Positions 8,424 to 16,139 of a DNA stretch of 64,000 nt are shown piece by piece (position 1 is the stretch's first letter; each line of letters starts with the position of its first letter). Both the position numbers and the translations under genes were made by a program. Below the pieces are notes generated by a model, which searched no databases, was not told the DNA's origin, and saw only the letters and a list, made by a program, of their open reading frames with translations. Origin of the DNA: Bacillus bingmayongensis (GTDB taxonomy: Bacteria > Bacillota > Bacilli > Bacillales > Bacillaceae_G); NCBI RefSeq assembly GCF_000299035.1, contig NZ_JH921519.1, forward strand, positions 308,089 to 372,088. Reading direction: 5' to 3'.

Positions 8424-9527
8424 CTATTCTTGCGTAGAAGAAGAATCGCTAGATGATTCCGTAGAACCATTTGTTGATTTCTCTTCTTTCTGCTGCTTGT
8501 CTTCTGTTTGGCTGTTTGTTGCCTTTTCATCAGCAGAACCATTTGTTGATTTCTCTTCCTTCTGCTGCTTGTCTTCTGTTTGGCTGTTTGTTGCCTTTTC
8601 ATCAGCAGAACCATTTGTTGATTTCTCTTCTTTCTGCTGCTTGTCTTCTGTTTGGCTGTTTGTTGCCTTTTCATCAGCAGAACCATTTGTTGATTTCTCT
8701 TCTTTCTGCTGCTTGTCTTCTGTTTGGCTGTTTGTTGCCTTTTCATCAGCAGAACCGTTTGTTGACTTCTCTTCCTTCTGCTGCTTGTCTTCTGTTTGGC
8801 TGTTTGTTGCCTTTTCATCAGCAGAACCATTTGTCGCTTTTGCTGCTCCTGCTTCTGCTTTTACATCTGTCGCAAGTTTGTTAAGGTAACGCTCTGGATT
8901 GACAGCTACATTATCTTTACGTACTTCAAAGTGTACATGGGAACCTGCTTCCTTATTCATTGCGCTTAAGCCGGATTTTCCTAACACTTCACCTTGTGCA
9001 ACTTTTGCACCTTTTTCTACTTTTACACTGCCTAAGCTTTGATAAGATGTCGCAAGACCATTTCCATTATCAACTGTTATAACATAACCGAGAAGTGAAT
9101 CTTTTTCCGCTTTTGTTACTGTACCGCTTAAAGCAGCTGTAACATCAAATTCTTTCCCATTTTTCGCAGCAATATCGATTCCTTTATTAGGAGAATATGT
9201 GTTGTTATAAAAGACAAGTGCTTGTTCTTGCTCCTCCTCTGTTGCTGCATCCTCATAAAACTTCTTCTTCACAACAACTTCTGCATTCGCTGCAGCTGGC
9301 ATTTTCACAACTTCTGAAGACTTCGTTACCGGTATTCCTGGATCTTCCGTTTGGCTATACGGCGTTGCTTGCTCTTTATTAGGCGCTTTCTTTGGATTAG
9401 CTGCCTGGAACCATAGAGCAACCGTCAAGATTACCGCTGCACATGCAATATAGATTGCCGGAAATACCCACCGTTTTTGAAATAAATGAACTACTTTTCG
9501 CGACTTTTTATTATTCCTTCCTCGCAT
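8424..9527 (-). CDS. spoIIQ: Forespore protein SpoIIQ (degenerate LytM peptidase domain) with repeat tail
   Basis: Forespore membrane protein that pairs with mother-cell SpoIIIAH during engulfment. 367 residues: a basic N-terminus, one membrane helix (about 21-40), a linker, and an M23/LytM domain (about 105-215). Asn114 occupies the position of the first zinc-ligand His of active LytM enzymes (HxGxD); Asp118 and the HVH at 197-199 remain, so zinc hydrolase activity is unlikely, as in other Bacillus SpoIIQ. Residues 231-350 are five near-identical 24-residue units rich in Lys, Gln, Glu and Ser/Thr, followed by a Ser-rich end. A SigF-type promoter lies 22 bases upstream. Location near spoIIID and spoIID fits. 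Confidence 0.92.
   Translation of the reverse strand: MRGRNNKKSRKVVHLFQKRWVFPAIYIACAAVILTVALWFQAANPKKAPNKEQATPYSQTEDPGIPVTKSSEVVKMPAAANAEVVVKKKFYEDAATEEEQEQALVFYNNTYSPNKGIDIAAKNGKEFDVTAALSGTVTKAEKDSLLGYVITVDNGNGLATSYQSLGSVKVEKGAKVAQGEVLGKSGLSAMNKEAGSHVHFEVRKDNVAVNPERYLNKLATDVKAEAGAAKATNGSADEKATNSQTEDKQQKEEKSTNGSADEKATNSQTEDKQQKEEKSTNGSADEKATNSQTEDKQQKEEKSTNGSADEKATNSQTEDKQQKEEKSTNGSADEKATNSQTEDKQQKEEKSTNGSTESSSDSSSTQE
8478..8837 (-). repeat. Tandem repeat of 72 bp x 5 inside spoIIQ
   Basis: Five consecutive 72-base units encode 24-residue blocks (first residues STNGSADEKATNSQTEDKQQ). The units differ by only a few silent bases, for example CTTCC versus CTTTC and CCGTTT versus CCATTT. The period is a multiple of three, so unit gain or loss keeps the frame open. 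A length-variable locus between strains is expected. Confidence 0.93.
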
Positions 9528-9548
9528 TCTATCATCACCTCAGCAATC

Positions 9549-9577
9549 ATTTTGAACAATATTCATTCATCCTATAC
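9549..9577 (-). promoter_or_regulatory. spoIIQ: Putative SigF promoter of spoIIQ
   Basis: Minus strand GTATA (9573-9577), 15 bases, then GTTCAAAAT (9549-9557). This fits the forespore SigF pattern (GYATA, about 15 bases, GGnnAnAnT) except for one base of the -10. It places the start of transcription about 14 bases before the ribosome site and ATG. Confidence 0.6.
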
Positions 9578-9661
9578 AACCTATAACTAATTACTTTTCG
9601 ACAAAATATGTAAATATATGTATAGAAATTACAAAATTTCCGAGGAAATGATAGAAAAAAG

Positions 9662-9691
9662 AAAAAACTGAGCGCTTTGGCTCAGTTTTTT
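9662..9691 (-). terminator. Intrinsic terminator of the ABC permease gene
   Basis: AAAAAACTGAGC and GCTCAGTTTTTT with a 6-base loop; it overlaps the first base of the permease stop codon. Confidence 0.88.
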
Positions 9692-10397
9692 AGTCTAGTT
9701 GTTTCTTTTTGTAAACGAAGAGGCATACAAGTAAAGCAATTACAAACCAAACGAGTATATTCAACAGATCACCACTAATACTGCTAAATCCATTACCTTT
9801 TACTAAACTTTGAAGTGCCTTATCAATATGAAAGGTTGGAAGATATCCGATCACCGTTTTTATTGTTTTATTTTCAACAAGTGGCTCAAATTGGACCGCT
9901 AAATAAAGCGTCATTAAAATTGGCATTCCAATAAGTGATGTTTGCGGTACAGATGAAGCAAGTAGCCCAATTATTGTACCGATTATGATAAATAGGAGTG
10001 TTCCACATAGAAACAGAAAACCTAATAACGGAAGATTTCCATCTAACTGATCTAGAATGAATAAGTTCGCAATACAAATGACAACCGTAATACATACTGT
10101 TAATATACTTTTTCCAATGAGTACTTCAGACGAAGACGCTGGGGATAACATTAACACACGTAACGTATGTTTCTCTTTCTCTTCTGCAATAACCATAGAT
10201 TGAACAAATCCCGCAACAAATAGAAACGTCATAAGTATAATTGTTCCTAAACCGGCTCCAGATCCTTGACCAAACCGGCTAAATATGAAAGCAAATACAA
10301 GTGGCATTGCCGCCATTAACAATACTTGTGAATTTGACTTAAAATCCTGTACCTCTTTCCGAAAAATTGCTGATACACGTCTCATTGAAAATGTCAT
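9690..10397 (-). CDS. ABC-2 type transporter permease
   Basis: 235-residue integral membrane protein with six predicted membrane segments. The N-terminal segment (FRKEVQDFKSNSQVLLMAAM) and the EEKEKHTLRVLMLSPASSSEVLIGK loop are typical of ABC-2 (NatB/YhaP-like) exporters. Its ATG overlaps the TAA stop of the ATPase gene (TAATG), so the two are translationally coupled. Substrate is unknown; relatives export sodium, drugs, peptides or lipids. The neighbouring LytTR-type regulator is the likely control gene. Confidence 0.88.
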   Translation of the reverse strand: MTFSMRRVSAIFRKEVQDFKSNSQVLLMAAMPLVFAFIFSRFGQGSGAGLGTIILMTFLFVAGFVQSMVIAEEKEKHTLRVLMLSPASSSEVLIGKSILTVCITVVICIANLFILDQLDGNLPLLGFLFLCGTLLFIIIGTIIGLLASSVPQTSLIGMPILMTLYLAVQFEPLVENKTIKTVIGYLPTFHIDKALQSLVKGNGFSSISGDLLNILVWFVIALLVCLFVYKKKQLD

Positions 10398-11239
10398 TAT
10401 AATCCCCTCCCAGTTACTTCAATAAAAATATCCCCCAAAGTCGGCTCATGCGAATGAATCGATAATAATTCACCTTTTTTCATCCATTCTGAAATCCGTT
10501 TTGCCCCTAATTCATCTTTTTGCACGGTTTCTTTTTTCTTATCTTTTAAAACAACTTCAATTTTGTTTTTTGCATATTGTAAACGGAGATTTTCTGGTGT
10601 ATCAAGCGCTACAATTTCTCCGCCGCATAAGAAGGCAATGCGGTCGCAAAGTGTTTCTGCTTCATCCATGTTGTGCGTTGTTAAGAAGATTGTTGTTCCT
10701 TCTTTATTTAAATCTCTTAAGATATTATGAATGTTTTGAACGTTCACTGGATCAAGCGCGGACGTTGGTTCATCTAAGAAGAGCATATCTGGTTTATGCA
10801 GGATTGCTCGTGCTAACGTAACACGTTGCTTCATCCCCTTTGATAATTTTTTGACTGATGTTTTTTTATCTTCTAATAGATTCACTTGCGATAGCACTTC
10901 ATCAATTCGTTCTTTTTTGCAGTCGTATAAGTCACAAAATAATAGTAAGTTATCATAAATGCTAAGTCTTTCATATAAACCGCTATTATCTGTTAAAATG
11001 CCAATTCGTTTATAATCGATGCTGCTTGGTCCTGTAATATCCTTTCCTAGTACTCTCACTTTTCCAACACTATGAAGCAATTGGGAAGTTAAAATTTTCA
11101 CTGTTGTTGTTTTTCCTGATCCACTCGGTCCAAGAAACCCGAAGATCTCCCCTTGCTTTACTTCAATATTTACATTTCGAAGTGCCGTTTTCTCATTAAA
11201 GGTTTTCATTACATCCTTCATTTCAATTGCCAATGTCAT
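10397..11239 (-). CDS. ABC transporter ATP-binding protein
   Basis: 280-residue ATPase partner of the downstream permease. Walker A GPSGSGKT, signature LSKGMKQR, Walker B MLFLDEP and the switch His in TTHNMDEAE are all intact, so this is an active ATPase. A C-terminal DUF4162-like segment of about 80 residues follows the core, as in drug and sodium exporters. The frame is open to 11338, but the ATG at 11239 has AAGGGGATG upstream and gives the usual N-terminus. A pair of direct repeats upstream (11369-11398) may be the operator. Confidence 0.9.
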   Translation of the reverse strand: MTLAIEMKDVMKTFNEKTALRNVNIEVKQGEIFGFLGPSGSGKTTTVKILTSQLLHSVGKVRVLGKDITGPSSIDYKRIGILTDNSGLYERLSIYDNLLLFCDLYDCKKERIDEVLSQVNLLEDKKTSVKKLSKGMKQRVTLARAILHKPDMLFLDEPTSALDPVNVQNIHNILRDLNKEGTTIFLTTHNMDEAETLCDRIAFLCGGEIVALDTPENLRLQYAKNKIEVVLKDKKKETVQKDELGAKRISEWMKKGELLSIHSHEPTLGDIFIEVTGRGL

Positions 11240-11368
11240 TTCGTCATCCCCTTTGTTTTTTCTTCTATAGATAAAATTAGCTTCAGCGACTCGTTTGCCG
11301 CCTCGGCTTGTTGTGTTTGCTTTTCTTGACTCAATCATATGAAAAACAAAGGGATTACGCAGTAAAAT

Positions 11369-11398
11369 ACCGGTAAAAGGCGTATTTTTACCGGTGAA
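11369..11398. promoter_or_regulatory. Candidate LytTR operator: two direct 9-bp repeats, also a perfect inverted repeat
   Basis: ACCGGTAAA (11369-11377) and ACCGGTGAA (11390-11398) are direct repeats exactly 21 bases apart, two helical turns, the spacing of LytTR-family binding sites. Each fits seven of nine positions of the LytTR half-site pattern as I recall it. Because ACCGGT is itself a palindrome, the block also forms a 10-base inverted repeat (11369-11378 / 11386-11395) with a 7-base loop. A weak T run makes it a poor terminator. It lies between the LytTR gene and the ABC operon. Confidence 0.5.
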
Positions 11399-11429
11399 TG
11401 AATCCTATTTCTGTCCCACTAGCGCATAA

Positions 11430-12437
11430 TTACAGTCCAATAACATCTTTTAATTCATCCATTCGACCTTTCGAAAGTGGAATGGAACTTTTTCGTTCAT
11501 CATCTAAAATTAAACTAAAGCTATTACGAGTCCAAGTGATAACTTCTCGTACACGCTGTAAGTTAACAAGGTAAGAACGATGACATCTAAAAAATCCAAA
11601 TCCTTTTAATCTCTCTTCTAATTCACTTAATGTTAACGCACAAACAAAGTCCCCTTCGCGAACATGAATATGCGTCGTTCCATTTTGCGTTTCGATAAAG
11701 TGAATCTCCGTTGGATCAAGTAAAATGATTTTATCGCTCACTTTTGCCGGGATTCTTTCAAGCTTCATTTGCGGAATCATTTGGACAACTTTTTCTGGAT
11801 CTATCTCTTCATCTTCTTCCTGCTCAATTTCTACTTTTTTAACGCCATCTTGATTTAATATATACACATCTTCTGTTAAAGAGAGTGCATCCGACAAAAA
11901 GGATGATGTAATAAAGATGGCCTTCCCTTGTTCTTTCAACCGCATGATTGCTTTTCGAATGATAATTGTACTTTCGATATCTACATTTTGTTCGGGTTCT
12001 TCAAAAATGATTAGATCTGGGTTATGAATGATAACCCGGCCAATATGAAGACGACGTTTTTCGGAAAAGGAAAGCTTTTCGATTTTGACATTCATCTTAT
12101 CGAGTAAACCAACATGTTGGACAACTTCTTCTATGCTAATATTCGATTCATATAATCCGGATAAAAAAGCAAAATATTCTTTCACTTTCAAACGATCATA
12201 TGCTTCATCTTTTAAAAAACAAAAACCAATGCGCGAGTAAACTTTCTTTCCCATTGGCTCCCCATCAAATAAGACACTCCCTGCAGACGCTTCTTCTTCA
12301 CCAATCATAATGCGGTGCAAAACTTTCGCAGTATGATTGTTACATTGCAGCACAACACATTGTCCTTTTTCAATTTCTAGCTGAACCATCGGTAACTGAT
12401 TTGTCTTCCCCAATTGTTTTAGCTCCAGTAACGCCAT
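11430..12437 (-). CDS. Degenerate ABC ATPase domain fused to a LytTR DNA-binding domain, probable regulator of the adjacent ABC exporter
   Basis: 335 residues. The first ~215 follow an ABC ATPase layout, but the Walker A position reads LQCNNHTAKVL (30-40), with no GK[S/T]; the signature is LSFSE (122-126) rather than LSGGQ; and the Walker B region is LIIFEEPEQ (142-150). ATP hydrolysis is therefore unlikely. An acidic linker (about 205-215) leads to a LytTR domain from about 238 with IHFIETQNG, FVCALTLSELEERL and FFRCHRSYLVNL, which are family hallmarks. There is no receiver domain. The ATG at 12437 has GGAGGAGAAAGA upstream. The gene precedes the ABC exporter on the same strand, so control of that operon, perhaps sensed through contact with the exporter ATPase, is inferred. 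Confidence 0.85.
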   Translation of the reverse strand: MALLELKQLGKTNQLPMVQLEIEKGQCVVLQCNNHTAKVLHRIMIGEEEASAGSVLFDGEPMGKKVYSRIGFCFLKDEAYDRLKVKEYFAFLSGLYESNISIEEVVQHVGLLDKMNVKIEKLSFSEKRRLHIGRVIIHNPDLIIFEEPEQNVDIESTIIIRKAIMRLKEQGKAIFITSSFLSDALSLTEDVYILNQDGVKKVEIEQEEDEEIDPEKVVQMIPQMKLERIPAKVSDKIILLDPTEIHFIETQNGTTHIHVREGDFVCALTLSELEERLKGFGFFRCHRSYLVNLQRVREVITWTRNSFSLILDDERKSSIPLSKGRMDELKDVIGL

Positions 12438-12520
12438 TCTTTCTCCTCCAGATGAGTTTTTATTTCATTATACCAAATACCAAACAACTAACGGAAAATT
12501 ATGGTATTCATCCCAAAAAC

Positions 12521-12553
12521 AAAAAGGAGCTAATTCAGATTAGCTCCTTTTTT
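12521..12553. terminator. Bidirectional intrinsic terminator downstream of the acyl-CoA synthetase gene
   Basis: AAAAAGGAGCTA and TAGCTCCTTTTTT arms with an 8-base loop, between the synthetase stop (12596) and the start of the LytTR gene (12437). Confidence 0.87.
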
Positions 12554-12595
12554 GTCGAATCGCCGATAAATACAAAAACAAGCGACATACAATCG

Positions 12596-14212
12596 TTATT
12601 TCTGCTTCACCATATAGCTCTTCAACTGATCACGAAGCGCTCTTTTCAAAAACTTTCCGACAGATGTTTTTGGAATCTCCTCGACAAATAAGATATCATC
12701 TGGCAGCCACCATTTTGGGAACTGGTCTTCTAATAATGCATAGAGCTCTTCTTGTTCTACTGTTTGTCCTTCTTTTAATACAGCACAAGCAACAGGACGT
12801 TCTTGCCATTTTTCATGCGGCACGGCAACGACGGATGCTTCTAATACTTTGTCATGTGCCATTAAGGCGTTTTCTAAATCAACGGAGGAAATCCATTCGC
12901 CGCCACTTTTAATTAAGTCTTTCGTACGGTCAGCAATTTTAATAAACCCTTCCGGATCGACTGTTACAATGTCTCCTGTATGCAGCCATCCGTCTTTCAT
13001 CGATTCTTCAGTCCGTTCATCATTATAGTAGCTTCCAGCGATCCATGGTCCGCGCAAGCAAAGCTCGCCCATTTCTTCACCATCCCACTTGATTTCCCCT
13101 TCTGGACCAATGACTTTCATTTCAAGACCTGGGAATAAGTAACCTTGGCGGGAGCGTAACTCATAATATTCTTCTTTCGGTAAATCACGCTGATATGATT
13201 TTGGGCAGTTAATGACAACAGCTGGACTTGTTTCGGTCATCCCATATATTTGCCTAAAAGCAATTCCGTATTTCTCCTCATATGTGCGAATCATACTTCT
13301 CGGTGCTGCTGATCCACCTGACCAAATCGTACGAATACTACTAATATCATACGAATACTTTTCAAGCTCTTGTAATAGGCCAATCCAAATTGTTGGTACG
13401 CCAGCGGTAATCGTCACCTTCTCACGTTCAATAAGCTGTGCTAAAATTTCCGGAGTAAAGTGTGGCCCTGGTAAGACGAGCGTTGTTCCAAACCATGTAC
13501 CAGCAAAAGGAAGTCCCCATGCGTTTACATGGAACATCGGAACGACAGGCATACAAATGTCTACTTCTGATATATTACCGCCGTCTACAAGGCCGAGCGT
13601 ATAACTATGGAGTGCTATACTACGGTGTGTATACACCACGCCTTTCGGTTTTCCCGTCGTTGCAGAAGTGTAGCACATACCTGCAGGTTCTTTTTCATCT
13701 AAGTCTGTTATAAATGGAAATGTTTCGTCGCCTTCTTCAAGTAGTTTATCGTAATGATATGCTGGTGATAGTGTTGTGTGAGGTAGTTCTTGATCATCTG
13801 TCATAATAATAAATGCTTTCACATGAGGAATTTCGTGTTGAATGCTTTCTAATACAGGAACCATATCTTCATCAACAAGAATGATTTTATCTTCGGCGTG
13901 GTTAATGATATAAGAAATGTGATCTGCAGAGAGCCGTAAGTTAATCGTATGTAACACCGCCCCAATTCCTGGAATCGCAAAATACGCCTCTAAATGGCGG
14001 TGATGGTTCCAAGCGATTGTTCCAACTTTGTCCCCTCTATCAATCCCCATTTTACTTAGTACACTAGCAAGCCGTCTTGTCCGCTTCGCAATCTCTCCGT
14101 ACGTCAATGTTTGAATACGAGATGCAGTGCGCGAGACAACTTCCTTTTTTGAAAAATACTTCTCCGCCCGTTCCATCATCGCTGGAATGAGGAGTGGTAC
14201 ATCCATCATCAT
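12596..14212 (-). CDS. AMP-forming acyl-CoA synthetase (long/medium-chain fatty acid CoA ligase family)
   Basis: Activates a fatty or other carboxylic acid with ATP and CoA. 538 residues, the usual size. The P-loop YTSATTGKPKGV (about 182-193), the YGMTETSP motif, GWLHTGDIV and the C-terminal catalytic Lys in PKTSVGKFLKR are present, so the enzyme appears intact. Three ATG codons stand in a row; the first, at 14212, has AGGGGG eight bases upstream. It is a single gene flanked by a terminator at 12521-12553. Chain-length preference cannot be read from the sequence. Confidence 0.9.
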   Translation of the reverse strand: MMMDVPLLIPAMMERAEKYFSKKEVVSRTASRIQTLTYGEIAKRTRRLASVLSKMGIDRGDKVGTIAWNHHRHLEAYFAIPGIGAVLHTINLRLSADHISYIINHAEDKIILVDEDMVPVLESIQHEIPHVKAFIIMTDDQELPHTTLSPAYHYDKLLEEGDETFPFITDLDEKEPAGMCYTSATTGKPKGVVYTHRSIALHSYTLGLVDGGNISEVDICMPVVPMFHVNAWGLPFAGTWFGTTLVLPGPHFTPEILAQLIEREKVTITAGVPTIWIGLLQELEKYSYDISSIRTIWSGGSAAPRSMIRTYEEKYGIAFRQIYGMTETSPAVVINCPKSYQRDLPKEEYYELRSRQGYLFPGLEMKVIGPEGEIKWDGEEMGELCLRGPWIAGSYYNDERTEESMKDGWLHTGDIVTVDPEGFIKIADRTKDLIKSGGEWISSVDLENALMAHDKVLEASVVAVPHEKWQERPVACAVLKEGQTVEQEELYALLEDQFPKWWLPDDILFVEEIPKTSVGKFLKRALRDQLKSYMVKQK

Positions 14213-14653
14213 ATTTCATGCCCCCTGTTATTATTTTATATATACACATACATCTGTATTATAACACGGCAGTACTAGACAAAATATGGTAAGCTTTCTT
14301 TTGTTTTCTACAAAAAATGACATCTTATTATCTAACTTTCTTACCTTCAAAAAACAAGGAGATATCCACAAGTAGCTGAATAGCTACTTGTGGATATCTC
14401 CTTCCTTCGACTTGAACTACCTTAATAATTTGCGTATTAAAATCCTAATTCCCTCTACTATACGTAAATACATCCTATAAAACAGAATCATTTATTTTTA
14501 CAAGATTGTCAGTATACACATACAAGAGAGACTAAAGCTAAGTTTTAAAATCAATTCTGCTTTATAGAACGCATCCACAAGTAATATTTTACCACATGAA
14601 TTATTTATTATTTGATTTCTAATTCATTATGCAAAATTGCATTTAAAAACACA
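14213..14653. other. Intergenic region upstream of the small-peptide gene
   Basis: About 440 AT-rich bases without a credible gene. It contains the promoter side of the acyl-CoA synthetase gene and a very long perfect hairpin (14357-14404). No RNA family was recognised. Confidence 0.5.
14357..14404 (-). terminator. Perfect 22-bp stem hairpin
   Basis: Arms of 22 bases (beginning AAGGAGATATCCACAAGTAG) pair perfectly around a 4-base loop GAAT. On the minus strand the hairpin is followed by GTTTTTTG, so it could terminate minus-strand transcription coming from the small-peptide region; there is no minus-strand gene for it to serve. The stem is much longer than the other terminators here. Confidence 0.6.
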
Positions 14654-14682
14654 TTGATAAAATCGAAAGCGCTTACTATAAT
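14654..14682 (+). promoter_or_regulatory. Strong SigA promoter of the 26-residue peptide gene
   Basis: TTGATA (14654-14659), 17 bases, TATAAT (14677-14682). This is a near-consensus vegetative promoter, 54 bases before the ATG. Confidence 0.8.
14662..14677 (+). promoter_or_regulatory. Candidate CcpA site (cre) inside the promoter
   Basis: ATCGAAAGCGCTTACT closely matches the catabolite-responsive element pattern (WTGNAANCGNWNNCW), with the core GAAAGCGCTT intact and one poor position at the left. It fills the -35/-10 spacer, a position where CcpA binding would block RNA polymerase, so repression during sugar abundance is inferred. Confidence 0.55.
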
Positions 14683-14736
14683 CAGAGTATCGAGATTTTA
14701 GATATTTTAATATTTAAACAAACAGGAGGTAATCAT

Positions 14737-14817
14737 ATGGAAATCACAATGGCTGTATTAAAATTTATCGGTGGCGTAATCCCATTAGTACAAGAACTTT
14801 TAAAAGCAGTAATGTAA
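14737..14817 (+). CDS. 26-residue hydrophobic peptide, possibly membrane-active (unrecognised)
   Basis: Encodes MEITMAVLKFIGGVIPLVQE followed by LLKAVM. A perfect AGGAGGT lies six bases before the ATG, downstream of a near-consensus SigA promoter with a possible cre site. The peptide has no signal peptide, no cysteine and only two Glu and two Lys, net charge near zero. The single hydrophobic stretch, broken by Gly-Gly and Pro, recalls staphylococcal delta-haemolysin/phenol-soluble modulins, leaderless bacteriocins or type I toxin peptides; none of these is demonstrated. It is on the plus strand in a region of minus-strand genes and is bracketed by long hairpins. It is too short for routine gene callers, which may explain absence from annotations. 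Confidence 0.7.
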   Translation: MEITMAVLKFIGGVIPLVQELLKAVM

Positions 14818-14850
14818 GTTCATTACTCCGCAATTATTTTAATATTTATT

Positions 14851-14901
14851 ATACAAATGATCTGCATATCAAAGTGTTTTTGATATGCAGATCATTTGTA
14901 T
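14851..14901 (+). terminator. Perfect 23-bp stem hairpin after the peptide gene
   Basis: Arms of 23 bases (beginning ATACAAATGATCTGCATATC) pair perfectly around loop GTGTT, 34 bases past the stop. No T tract follows, so it may protect the 3' end of the transcript rather than terminate alone; a second hairpin with T tract follows at 14917-14959. Confidence 0.6.
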
Positions 14902-14916
14902 GAGCAAAATTTGTTA

Positions 14917-14959
14917 AAGAAAAAGAATCCTATAGGCATAAGAGGACTCTTTTTCTTTA
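14917..14959 (+). terminator. Intrinsic terminator downstream of the peptide gene
   Basis: AAAGAAAAAGAATCCT pairs with AGGACTCTTTTTCTTT (one mismatch), 3' arm T-rich. This is the likely end of the peptide transcript, giving an RNA of about 260-270 bases. Confidence 0.65.
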
Positions 14960-15082
14960 TGAGCTTATTCATTTATGAATATCACATTATTCCTTAGTAG
15001 ATAAAATACGGATTAAAAAGAATAACTCTATGCAATCATCCATATGAAGCAAGTAAAAAGAGTAATTTTCATCATTAGCTAG

Positions 15083-15110
15083 AAAAAAGTCCATCTAGTA
15101 TGATGGACTC
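15083..15110 (-). terminator. Intrinsic terminator of spoIID
   Basis: Minus-strand AGTCCATC / GATGGACT stem followed by six T, 16 bases past the spoIID stop. Confidence 0.82.
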
Positions 15111-15125
15111 AGTACTACTTCTTAT

Positions 15126-16139
15126 TTAGTTCTTCGCCATTAACTTTCCTTCATAATCGTTGAGCGTTTTAATTTCGATACCTTTATAGTAATGAGCAAC
15201 AATTTCTGTATACCCTTTTCCCTCTTTCGCCATTCCGTTGGCACCGTACTGGCTCATACCAACACCATGACCATATCCTTTCGTTGTGACGACAATGCTC
15301 TTTCCTTGTTGTTTCCATGTAAAGTCAGAAGAACGTAAAGCTAATTTGTCGCGCACTTCTTTTCCTGTTAACGTTTTTCCTTGAAACTCTACATCCTTCA
15401 CCCGTTTTCCTTCTGTACGTTCTTTAATATTACCGACTTTCCCATTCGCAAGCACCTTTACGCCAAGACGCTTTTGAAAATCATCTACAGTAAATGTTTG
15501 TTCACTCGCAAACTTTGGAGCAGTTTGATCCCATGGACTGTCTACACTTTTCAAATATGGTAAGTCCCTTCCCCAGTAGTCTGCAGCATTTTCCGTATAG
15601 CCGTTACTTGTTGAGAAGAAGGACGCTGTAATGGGAGTACCTTCATAAGTTAAAACTTGTCCGGCTGTTTTAGACACAGCTTCTTCAATCTTCTTCAAGT
15701 TTTTCTCATAATCTTTGCCCCATGTTTTCTTTAACTCTTCTTTACTATGGTAGACTTGATCACCCACCGTATCTGTCACATCCGCATTATTTTTCTTACT
15801 TCCACTTAGCATAAGCTGTACAATAAATGTCCTTGCCGCTAATGCCTGTGCCTTTAATGCCTCTATTTCAAAGCTAGCATTCATCTCAGAAGCTACTACA
15901 CCTGCAACATACTCTTCCATCGGCACTGTTTCTACCTTCTTTTGCTGACTGCGATACACAGCAACTTGCACAGCAGTATTTACCTTTGCAGGAGCTGGCA
16001 CATTTTGAACGGCTGGAGGATTTTGAGGCGACTGACTTATCTTCTCTTTCGTAAACGGAATGACAAGTACGGTCGGTACAATAATGACGAGCGCCACTAA
16101 GAGCGCTACTGTAATGAAAAGTGGCTTTGAAATTTTCAT
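15126..16139 (-). CDS. spoIID: Stage II sporulation protein D (peptidoglycan lytic transglycosylase)
   Basis: Mother-cell membrane enzyme of the DMP engulfment complex that cleaves denuded glycan strands. 337 residues: one N-terminal membrane helix (about 8-28), a Pro/Ala-rich linker, then the SpoIID domain. The catalytic Glu in VVASEMN (Glu85), [26 protein letters not shown] and [13 protein letters not shown] motifs are present. The ATG at 16139 has GGAGGG seven bases upstream. Its 5' region is unusual: a bcr-like repeat begins within a few bases of the ribosome site, so the SigE promoter expected for this gene must lie within or beyond the repeat. Confidence 0.94.
   Translation of the reverse strand: MKISKPLFITVALLVALVIIVPTVLVIPFTKEKISQSPQNPPAVQNVPAPAKVNTAVQVAVYRSQQKKVETVPMEEYVAGVVASEMNASFEIEALKAQALAARTFIVQLMLSGSKKNNADVTDTVGDQVYHSKEELKKTWGKDYEKNLKKIEEAVSKTAGQVLTYEGTPITASFFSTSNGYTENAADYWGRDLPYLKSVDSPWDQTAPKFASEQTFTVDDFQKRLGVKVLANGKVGNIKERTEGKRVKDVEFQGKTLTGKEVRDKLALRSSDFTWKQQGKSIVVTTKGYGHGVGMSQYGANGMAKEGKGYTEIVAHYYKGIEIKTLNDYEGKLMAKN

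Noticed and set aside
8369-8889. Additional frames on both strands across the spoIIQ repeat
   Set aside because: The 72-bp period keeps several frames open; products are simple repeats and spoIIQ explains the locus.
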